Part shown: positions 5,976-11,218 of the stretch, piece by piece
Position numbering within the stretch: the stretch's first letter is position 1
How the letters are laid out: the number at the start of each line of letters is the position of its first letter
DNA from: Clostridiaceae bacterium
Lineage (GTDB): Bacteria; Bacillota_A; Clostridia; Clostridiales; Clostridiaceae
DNA length: 11,218 nucleotides
Direction: 5' to 3'
Assembly (NCBI GenBank): GCA_029256485.1
Contig: JAQSXU010000137.1
Location: 1-11,218 of the forward strand
Position numbers and translations under genes: made by a program
The notes under the pieces: generated by a model
The model's input: only the letters and a program-made list of their open reading frames with translations
Told to the model about the DNA's origin: nothing
Database searches by the model: none

Positions 5976-6749
5976 TTACCATTCATTAATAGCATATAAA
6001 GTTGCAAGGCGAACCTGTTTCAACAATTCACTGGACAAAAACTCGTATTCTTTATCCATCCCTTTTTCATGTGCCATATAAGGAGGACTGTCATTCCAAG
6101 AACCCATTGCGCCAAAAACATCAGCAGTACTAGCTGCCTCAAAAAGATGCAGATTTTCTCCTGGAATTTCTGGGAGCGGCATATGATATGCAATATCTGT
6201 ATAATGGGAAGAGCCTAACAGAATATCAAGAGCCTTTTCAAATACTACGGCAAAATCATCACAATCAATCTTGTAGGCCAATTGTTTTATTTCGGATAAA
6301 ACTGATTTGAAACTGTCAATATTATTTTCAAAATGTGGCTTTTCCGAAGGTGCATTTTTCCACTCCTTTTCTATATAAATAATATTCCACATCTTTTGAA
6401 CGGAATCAAATTCCCATTGTGCGGAAAAGTAATTAACTTTGTCTCCTTTAAAAAAGCACACAAGAGAACTTTGTGTTGTATTGGAAAAGCCAAGAATACT
6501 GCGATCCTTGACTGCAACGGGGACAAGGAATTTTAAATCATATAGTCCTTTTTTTAAACAATAATCATACCATGCCGGTACATTTTCCGCTTTATATTTT
6601 TTTGTACTAAAAAGTTTCTTTTCCGGCAGAAACTGAAATTCAATTCTATTCTCATATTTAAGCGGAGTATAAGATAGTTCTGCTTTCTCTTTTAGTGCTT
6701 TTTTTGCTGCTGCAGTAATGCAGCAAATCTGATACATTTCACCGTTCAA
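5976..6749 (-). CDS. Hypothetical soluble protein, 257 residues
   Basis: Not recognised. The protein is soluble, with no signal peptide or membrane helix, and ends in a well-formed helix (EFLSSELLKQVRLATLYAINEW). It looks like two parts: an N-terminal half of about 130 residues rich in beta-type segments (IEFQFLPEKKLF, DLKFLVPVAV, VNYFSAQWEF) and a helical C-terminal half. A motif GAMGSWNDSPPY lies at about residues 213-224. The start is uncertain: TTG at 6747-6749 with a distant AAAGG, or ATG at 6735-6737 with a GGTGA very close to it. The gap to the next gene downstream is about 130 bases, so it may be transcribed alone. Confidence 0.7.
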   Translation of the reverse strand: MNGEMYQICCITAAAKKALKEKAELSYTPLKYENRIEFQFLPEKKLFSTKKYKAENVPAWYDYCLKKGLYDLKFLVPVAVKDRSILGFSNTTQSSLVCFFKGDKVNYFSAQWEFDSVQKMWNIIYIEKEWKNAPSEKPHFENNIDSFKSVLSEIKQLAYKIDCDDFAVVFEKALDILLGSSHYTDIAYHMPLPEIPGENLHLFEAASTADVFGAMGSWNDSPPYMAHEKGMDKEYEFLSSELLKQVRLATLYAINEW

Positions 6750-6814
6750 CTATTATCATCGCCTTTACATAAAATATAAATAATCTTTACTTCGCATTTT
6801 AGAAATAATACGTC

Positions 6815-7606
6815 TTAAATACCTGCATTAATACTTTTATCTTTCCGTTTTATAAAGATGGTGAATATACTAAGTGAAATAATTAACGTTGTTGTTATAT
6901 TTATTATTTGGGATAAATTATTATAAGCCCATGAATTGAGACCTATTGCCATATAAGAATTATAGATACTATGTAAGAGGACACATACAAATATACTTTT
7001 AGTTTTTATATATAATAACGAAAGTAAAAAAGCTAATGAAATTAAATTCAAAACAAATATTAAATAATTTGAACCGTATTGTGAACTGCCTTTAATGAAC
7101 CATAATGGAATATGCCATAATGACCAAATAAAAGAAATTATTAATGTGGCTTTAAAAGGAGATGTTTTTTTCAGTAACCCAGGAAGAAGAACTCCCCTCC
7201 ACCCTAATTCTTCTAAGCCACCTCCAATAATCATAATAGGGATATATGCAAAAACTAAATAAATAGGTTTCTGTAAAAATTGTTCAGGATTACTACTTAA
7301 TAATAAAGTAAGCAGCCATGAAATTCCGCTGATTATTAGGGGTATGGTTAATATTCCTATATACCACAATATATTCAGTTTTAATTTAAAAAGTTGATTT
7401 TTAAATAATCTAAAATCATCCTTATTAGTAATTTTAGTAATAATTGCTGATGCAGTAGGGGCTAAACCACCTAATATAAATAATATCATGAAGATAGGCT
7501 GTCCAACTTGTGTCACTCCTTTACTAACAATAAAGGCAAGGAAAAACCATAATAAATACGAAATTGAAAAAGTAATTAAAATATACTTAATACTAATTTT
7601 CCTCAT
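6815..7606 (-). CDS. CPBP family intramembrane metalloprotease (CAAX/Abi type)
   Basis: A 263-residue polytopic membrane protein with about seven or eight hydrophobic segments. The family's catalytic pattern is complete: EExxxR at residues 132-137 (GLEELGWRG), the second motif ending in H165 (FIWSLWH), and the third motif H212-xxx-N216 (LLHSIYN). These residues bind the metal and catalyse cleavage of a peptide bond within the membrane. Bacterial members are linked to bacteriocin self-immunity and protein maturation; the target here is unknown. AAAGGGG lies 8 bases before the ATG at 7604-7606, and a perfect -10 box lies about 70 bases upstream. It is divergent from the acetamidase gene. Confidence 0.9.
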   Translation of the reverse strand: MRKISIKYILITFSISYLLWFFLAFIVSKGVTQVGQPIFMILFILGGLAPTASAIITKITNKDDFRLFKNQLFKLKLNILWYIGILTIPLIISGISWLLTLLLSSNPEQFLQKPIYLVFAYIPIMIIGGGLEELGWRGVLLPGLLKKTSPFKATLIISFIWSLWHIPLWFIKGSSQYGSNYLIFVLNLISLAFLLSLLYIKTKSIFVCVLLHSIYNSYMAIGLNSWAYNNLSQIINITTTLIISLSIFTIFIKRKDKSINAGI

Positions 7607-7672
7607 CCTTTATTCCCCTTTAAGTTATATTCACTAAATTTTTATTGCTTCATTAAATTATATTTAGATACT

Positions 7673-7701
7673 ATTATACCATGTTTAACATTTTTTTACA
7701 T
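7673..7701 (-). promoter_or_regulatory. Promoter for the CPBP protease gene
   Basis: The minus strand reads TATAAT at 7673-7678, a perfect -10 box. A poor -35 (ATGTAA at 17 bases or TGTAAA at 16) lies upstream at 7695-7701. It points to the protease gene, with a leader of about 60 bases. Confidence 0.5.
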
Positions 7702-7744
7702 AAGAATTTTTCCATAAGCCAAAGTCCTTTTTCCAGAAATCTGG

Positions 7745-7773
7745 TTGATGAGTAATATACCTGGTGATATTAT
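7745..7773 (+). promoter_or_regulatory. Sigma-A type promoter for the acetamidase gene
   Basis: TTGATG at 7745-7750, a spacer of exactly 17 bases, and TATTAT at 7768-7773, with TG one base before the -10 (extended -10). It lies about 35 bases upstream of the acetamidase ATG. Confidence 0.65.
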
Positions 7774-7808
7774 ATTAAGTAATATTAAAAATTAAAGGTG
7801 GACTTTTC

Positions 7809-8567
7809 ATGACTTGTAGGCTTTCAAATTCCAGTGTGATATTCAGCTTTTCTAAAAACAATAAACCAGTATTAACTGTAAACTGTGGCGACACAGTACA
7901 AATAGAGACTCGGGACTGTTTTTCAAATCAAATACAAAATAAAGAGGATAAACTTGAAACCATGGACTGGGACAGAGTAAACCCAGCCACTGGACCTGTG
8001 TTCATAAATGGGGCTGAACCAGGGGATGTGTTAAGAGTAACTATAAACAAAATTGAAATGAAGTCACAAGGTGTGGCACCGGCTGGAGAGCCTGTCAATT
8101 GTGGAACTCCAGGCGCTCATGGTGGTAATAAGGACAACACCTTAATAGGTGAAGGAGCATCTGTTTATTTTCCAGTATCTGTTCAGGGTGCATTATTTGC
8201 CTTAGGAGATATGCATGCTGTAATGGGTGACGGTGAAATTGGAGGCTCTGGCGTTGAAGTTCCAGGAACTGCAGAGGTCAAATTCCAGGTTATAAAAAAA
8301 TTAAAAATAAATAACCCAATAGTTGAAAATCATAAATATTTTTGTACAGTAGCATCGGACACAACTTTGGATTCAGCCGCAGCCACAGCTGCTTCAGATA
8401 TGGCTGCGCTTGTAGCAGAAAGAACTTCTTTAACACTGGATGAAATCTCACTGCTGTTCAGTATTGCAGGAAATACAGAAATCTGCCAAATAGTAGATCC
8501 TTTAAAAACTGCAAGGTTTTTAATACCAAAGGAAATTCTAAATAAATATTCATTTAAACTTGTTTAA
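7809..8567 (+). CDS. Acetamidase/formamidase family protein, internally shortened
   Basis: A 252-residue cytosolic enzyme of the family that hydrolyses short amides to the acid and ammonia. The hallmark segments are in order: NPATGPVFINGAEPGD at about 58-73, GAHGGNKDNT at 102-111, ALGDMHAVMGDGEIGGSG at 131-148, and VDPLKTARFLIPKEIL near the C-terminus. Family members are usually about 290-300 residues long. The missing length falls between KSQGV (to residue 89) and APAGEPV (from 90), where relatives have some 45 extra residues, so an in-frame deletion is likely. The start is supported by AAAGGTGG 7 bases before the ATG. It has its own promoter and terminator and is the only complete plus-strand gene here. 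Whether it is still active is uncertain. Confidence 0.88.
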   Translation: MTCRLSNSSVIFSFSKNNKPVLTVNCGDTVQIETRDCFSNQIQNKEDKLETMDWDRVNPATGPVFINGAEPGDVLRVTINKIEMKSQGVAPAGEPVNCGTPGAHGGNKDNTLIGEGASVYFPVSVQGALFALGDMHAVMGDGEIGGSGVEVPGTAEVKFQVIKKLKINNPIVENHKYFCTVASDTTLDSAAATAASDMAALVAERTSLTLDEISLLFSIAGNTEICQIVDPLKTARFLIPKEILNKYSFKLV

Positions 8568-8577
8568 TAAAATATTA

Positions 8578-8611
8578 ATAGACCAGGCTTTTCGTATAAA
8601 ACCTGGTCTAT
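8578..8611. terminator. Strong hairpin after the acetamidase gene
   Basis: ATAGACCAGG (8578-8587) pairs perfectly with CCTGGTCTAT (8602-8611) around a 14-base loop that can itself pair TTTT with AAAA. It begins 11 bases after the acetamidase stop. T-rich DNA follows on both strands, so it may serve this gene and the converging minus-strand gene. Confidence 0.75.
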
Positions 8612-8618
8612 ATGCTTA

Positions 8619-9091
8619 TTATATTTTATTTCCCTGATCATTGCTGTCATCTAGCTGCTCTTCCAGCTTTCTTCTTCTTTTCTTTGTTGCTTCACCAATT
8701 ATTGATAAGGCTGCAAACAAAACAACAAAAATAACACTATTGTTATGATGAATCCAGTAATATTATAATAATTATGATGAACATATAGCCCAATAGCAAC
8801 AATCACATCGAATACGATTGTAAAAACCACAGAATACATAAGATAAGATTTAATTCCAGGTTCTGTAGAATAATCATAATGACCACCCCTATAATAAGCA
8901 ATTGAACTTGCCACTGCAGCAATCATAAAAACAACCCATTCACCACATACCTGCTTAATGGAAGCATCAAAAAATATAAACTGAATAAATATACTTGCCA
9001 ATAATGCCCAGAACATAAACCAGAAACCATAATGTTCGATTTTATACATTTCCATAATTTCACGTTCATCTAATTTTTTCTTTTTATTCAT
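8619..9091 (-). pseudogene. DUF6773-like membrane protein with a C-terminal frameshift
   Basis: Read from the ATG at 9089-9091 the frame gives 130 residues and stops at 8699, ending FCLQPYQ. The N-terminus NKKKKLDEREIMEMYKIEHY and four hydrophobic segments match the layout recalled for DUF6773-like proteins, small membrane proteins paired with XRE regulators in Clostridia. Near 8735 the coding sense passes to another frame: it continues the last helix (VIFVVLFAALSIIG) into a charged tail (EATKKRRKLEEQLDD) and stops at 8619-8621. One lost base would explain it. The start is supported by GGGAGG 9 bases upstream and by overlap with the stop of the regulator frame (ATGAATAA). The 130-residue form might still be made, with a changed end. 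Confidence 0.6.
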
Positions 9092-9266
9092 TATCATCAA
9101 CCTCCCAAAATATATCATTCAATGTTTTATTCAATGTCCTGCAAATAGCTATACAAAGCTGTATAGAAGGATTAAAATTTCCCGCCTCAATCATACCGAT
9201 TGTTTGTCTGGTAACCCCTACTCTTTCAGCTAACTGTTCTATAAAAAGTAAATTGTCAACTATATT
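9084..9266 (-). pseudogene. XRE-type HTH regulator remnant, N-terminus missing
   Basis: The minus strand encodes EQLAERVGVTRQTIGMIEAG and then NFNPSIQLCIAICRTLNKTLNDIFWEVDDNE before a TAA at 9084-9086. This is the recognition-helix half and tail of a YozG-like Cro/C1 regulator, which normally starts about 20 residues earlier with a basic helix. Here the frame closes at a TAA (9267-9269) with no usable start codon, so helix 1 is lost. The regulator stop overlaps the start of the membrane protein gene, the normal coupled pair. The break coincides with the direct repeats at 9252-9297, suggesting an insertion or deletion event there. Confidence 0.7.
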
Positions 9267-9297
9267 TTACATTTTGAACTGTTAACTTTACATTTTG
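9252..9297. repeat. Tandem imperfect direct repeat, possible IS end
   Basis: Two adjacent units share TTTACATTTTG (9266-9276 and 9287-9297, identical) and a preceding TGTCAAC/TGTTAAC. Multiple short direct repeats beginning with TG near an end are a known trait of IS21-family elements. No transposase is present, so this is at most a remnant end. It lies where the XRE gene is cut. Confidence 0.4.
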
Positions 9298-9317
9298 TTG
9301 TTTTTATAAAACATTAT

Positions 9318-9358
9318 AAAAAAATTCTTCTGAATTGCAGTAATTCAGAAGAATTTTT
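9318..9358 (-). terminator. Long perfect hairpin with T-run
   Basis: A 17-base perfect stem (9320-9336 with 9342-9358) closes on a GCAGT loop; on the minus strand the second arm runs into seven T. It lies just past the ribonuclease J remnant and is probably the terminator of the original transcript there. Confidence 0.75.
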
Positions 9359-9381
9359 CTGTGTATCAAAGTAAACTATCT

Positions 9382-9663
9382 TCATAAAAAACCATATGTT
9401 GATGTATCTATTGTTACCACCCTCTCAACATTTGTGCTGTCTGCCATTAATAACAGTACTTTCTGTTCTCCCAGCTTGCTTTTTACTAATTCCAAAGTCA
9501 ATTTTAATCCATAAACAGGCACATTCAGCTGTTTCAAAATATATGGGAGAGCACCTATATGATCTTCATGTCTATGGGTTAACACAAAGCCTTTTACCTT
9601 GTCTCTGTTATTCAGTAAATATGTTATATCCGGTATAATCAGATCAATACCGTACATTTCCTC
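9382..9663 (-). pseudogene. Ribonuclease J fragment with internal deletion
   Basis: From the [10 protein letters not shown] at the left of the frame the protein matches ribonuclease J, the metallo-beta-lactamase/beta-CASP ribonuclease. The zinc motif is intact as LTHRHEDH (HxHxDH) and is followed by [17 protein letters not shown]. After KSKLGE the sequence jumps to [12 protein letters not shown], which in full-length enzymes lies about 100 residues further on, and then ends in an unrelated tail TSTYGFL. The codons just before the ATG read GAG GAA, as expected inside the gene (EEMYGID), but a TAG comes before them, so the N-terminal part is gone too. AGGAGG before the ATG is thus coding sequence by origin. 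A non-functional relic; a full-length copy is probably elsewhere. Confidence 0.75.
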
Positions 9664-9683
9664 CTATCTGGTGAATAAACTAA

Positions 9684-9717
9684 CCATGCTTAACGTTATT
9701 AAGCATGGGCTTTTTTT
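9684..9717. terminator. Intrinsic terminator downstream of the DUF4130 gene
   Basis: CCATGCTTAA (9684-9693) pairs with TTAAGCATGG (9699-9708) around CGTTA. Seven T follow on the plus strand; on the minus strand seven A precede the stem and TTAGTTTATT follows it. It lies about 16 bases past the stop of the DUF4130 gene and is probably bidirectional. Confidence 0.7.
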
Positions 9718-9732
9718 GTAATTTTGGAACAG

Positions 9733-10485
9733 TTACTGGTCAAAATCTTTAACTTCAGTCAGATGACTCCAATATCTCTTAGGCATATGCTGCCTTCTAA
9801 GTTTTTCATTTTTTCTTTCTATTATATTTACAGAGTTATAGAAGGTTTTCCAAAGTGTTTCTAATTCTGAATCATTACTAAAGTTTTCTATTTTATCTCC
9901 ATGTTCTTTAGAAAAATTAGTTATTATACCTTCCTTTTTATTATAAATAATAGCTATTTCACGTTTAACATCATGTACGATGAAGTTTTGGTCAGAGAAC
10001 CTGTTACAAAAATGACCTATTAAAAGTGGAAGTATATTATGGTCTGGTTCTATAGAAGCATAAAAGCTTAATGGAGCAAACTCCCTGAATCTTACAAAGC
10101 CTGTGAACCTTTCAACCTCAAGGGTAACCCTTCTACTGTATTTATCAACCAGCATTATAATATCATTATTCTTTGCTAAGTTAACTTTAATTCCATAGGT
10201 AAAACATAATTTTAAATACTTTACAGCCACATCCTCGCAGTTATTCATTTCACTAAGATACAAATAGTATAAATTTTCCATAACTTCAGAATTGAGCTTA
10301 TGAGTTATACCTTCATATACTCTGCTGAACTTATCTTCTTCAGTATTAACCTCAACAGGTTGGCTTAGAAGGTCAGGGCAATATTGAGATTTTCTTTTTA
10401 TGCTGCACTGTTCCTTACAGTGGAAAGCATAGAAAATTGCTGTGAGTAATCCTTCAAAAGTGCCGTCATATATAAATTCCCTCAA
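9733..10485 (-). CDS. DUF4130 / TIGR03915-type DNA metabolism protein
   Basis: A 250-residue soluble protein of the family that accompanies a radical SAM protein in many bacteria. Diagnostic segments are FVRFREF at about 130-136, YASIEPDHNILPLL at 142-155, FSDQNFIVHDVKR at 163-175, and LWKTFYNSVNIIERKN with MPKRYW (234-239) near the C-terminus. The N-terminus IYDGTFEGLLTAIF is also typical. In some bacteria the same domain is fused to a uracil-DNA-glycosylase-like domain, which points to DNA repair, but its reaction is unproven. The start is a TTG at 10483-10485 with GGAGGG 9 bases upstream. It follows its partner by 15 bases and must share its transcript. Confidence 0.85.
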   Translation of the reverse strand: MREFIYDGTFEGLLTAIFYAFHCKEQCSIKRKSQYCPDLLSQPVEVNTEEDKFSRVYEGITHKLNSEVMENLYYLYLSEMNNCEDVAVKYLKLCFTYGIKVNLAKNNDIIMLVDKYSRRVTLEVERFTGFVRFREFAPLSFYASIEPDHNILPLLIGHFCNRFSDQNFIVHDVKREIAIIYNKKEGIITNFSKEHGDKIENFSNDSELETLWKTFYNSVNIIERKNEKLRRQHMPKRYWSHLTEVKDFDQ

Positions 10486-10500
10486 TAAATATCGCCCTCC

Positions 10501-11218
10501 TTATAACTCTCCTGTGGCTGAACTATATTTATCACTTAATAAGTTTATTGAATTGAGGCTTGCAGGCAGTAAAACCTTACCTGGAATATGATCAAAAAAG
10601 CTTAGCTGTTGTCCCTCCTGTTCTAAAATATTTAAGTCAAGCTTAGGAGAAAGTGCCATTTTAATCTTTTTATCATCTAAAGGAACAGCACCATAATATT
10701 TTCCCTTACAGGTGATGAAGTACTGAGCTCTTTTAAGAACTACGCCAAGTTTTTTTAAATCAAAAAAGTCTAAGGCACTTATTCTCCTGGCACTTAAAAT
10801 CTTTAGAGCACCTCTTGTGCCTATGCCAGGAATTCTAATAAGGGTTTCATAGGGAGCAGCATTAATTTCCACGGGAAACAAATGTATATTATTTAATGCC
10901 CAGGAGGTTTTAGGATCAAAATTCATATCAAAATTTGGATTTTTATCAGTTAAAAGTTCCCCTGCTTTAAAACCATAAACCCTCAGCAGCCAGTCACCCT
11001 GATAAAGTCTGTGCTCTCTCAAGGTTGGAGGATTTTTTAGTTCAGGCAGATTATGTCCACTATTAACTGGAACATAAGCCGAATAGTAAACTCTTTTTAA
11101 AGAATATTTCTGGTAAAGACCTTCTGAAAGATTAAGTATATTTAAATCGCTTTCCTTTGTGGCGCCTACTATGAGCTGAGTACTTTGTCCCCCAGGAACA
11201 AATAAAGGAGCTTTTTTA
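10501..11218 (-). CDS. Putative DNA modification/repair radical SAM protein, C-terminal part
   Basis: The last 238 residues of a protein whose N-terminus, including the iron-sulfur CxxxCxxC motif, lies outside the window. The frame is open from the right edge and begins KKAPLFVPGGQSTQLIVGA, followed by LKRVYYSAYVPV and LREHRLYQGDWLLRVYGF, segments characteristic of the TIGR03916 family. A helix-hairpin-helix DNA-binding motif lies at about 10783-10863 (AAPYETLIRIPGIGTRGALK). A TTG at 11020-11022 lies inside the conserved LREHRLYQ block and is not a start. It is paired with the DUF4130 protein 15 bases downstream, the usual arrangement. A role in DNA repair is inferred for the family from domains and context. 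Confidence 0.88.
   Translation of the reverse strand, partial: KKAPLFVPGGQSTQLIVGATKESDLNILNLSEGLYQKYSLKRVYYSAYVPVNSGHNLPELKNPPTLREHRLYQGDWLLRVYGFKAGELLTDKNPNFDMNFDPKTSWALNNIHLFPVEINAAPYETLIRIPGIGTRGALKILSARRISALDFFDLKKLGVVLKRAQYFITCKGKYYGAVPLDDKKIKMALSPKLDLNILEQEGQQLSFFDHIPGKVLLPASLNSINLLSDKYSSATGEL

Noticed and set aside
6333..6536. Plus-strand frame of 67 codons
   Set aside because: Antisense to the 257-residue gene; composition is that of a shadow frame.
9396..9638. Plus-strand frame of 80 codons
   Set aside because: Antisense to the ribonuclease J remnant, whose reading is supported by family motifs.
11020..11022. TTG as start of the radical SAM gene
   Set aside because: The frame stays open to the window edge and upstream residues match the family; the TTG encodes Leu within LREHRLYQ.

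Overview
The window looks like accessory chromosome from a low-GC Firmicute, most likely Clostridium in the broad sense. It is strongly AT-rich, it has purine-rich Shine-Dalgarno (SD) sites of the AGGAGG type, it uses several TTG starts with good SD sites, and its recognisable families (CPBP protease, DUF1871-like, a YozG-like XRE regulator beside a DUF6773-like membrane protein, the radical SAM/DUF4130 pair) are common in Clostridia. Species cannot be told from the sequence. Nearly everything is on the minus strand; only an acetamidase/formamidase gene and a cut-off membrane protein tail at the left edge are on the plus strand.

Right to left, which is the direction of transcription: (i) 11218-9733 holds the end of a putative DNA-repair radical SAM protein with a helix-hairpin-helix, followed 15 bases later by its usual partner, a DUF4130 protein. 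(ii) 9663-8619 is a graveyard: an internally deleted ribonuclease J fragment, a strong hairpin, a tandem direct repeat that could be a transposon end, an XRE regulator lacking its N-terminus, and a membrane protein with a frameshifted C-terminus. (iii) 8567-7809 is a plus-strand acetamidase/formamidase with its own promoter and terminator, shortened by an apparent internal deletion. (iv) 7606-4720 holds a divergent CPBP intramembrane protease and four soluble hypothetical proteins, one of them DUF1871-like and one cysteine-rich. (v) 4650-207 is a cassette-like array of small genes in one orientation: two Nudix hydrolases, a GNAT acetyltransferase, a class I methyltransferase and five small membrane proteins of 37-108 residues.

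The most interesting feature is a composite repeat in region (v). Half A (54 bp, three copies at 83-89% identity) and half B (34 bp, three copies) are joined once, at 4564-4648. Elsewhere they lie apart between genes, and one Nudix gene sits between an A and a B as though inserted into a joined A-B site. No recombinase, integrase or transposase is visible in the window, so the mechanism is open. Each soluble enzyme in the array lies next to a gene for a small membrane protein. This could reflect cassette-style gene gain of enzymes that modify small molecules (detoxification, nucleotide clean-up or resistance), but that role is inferred from families and context only.
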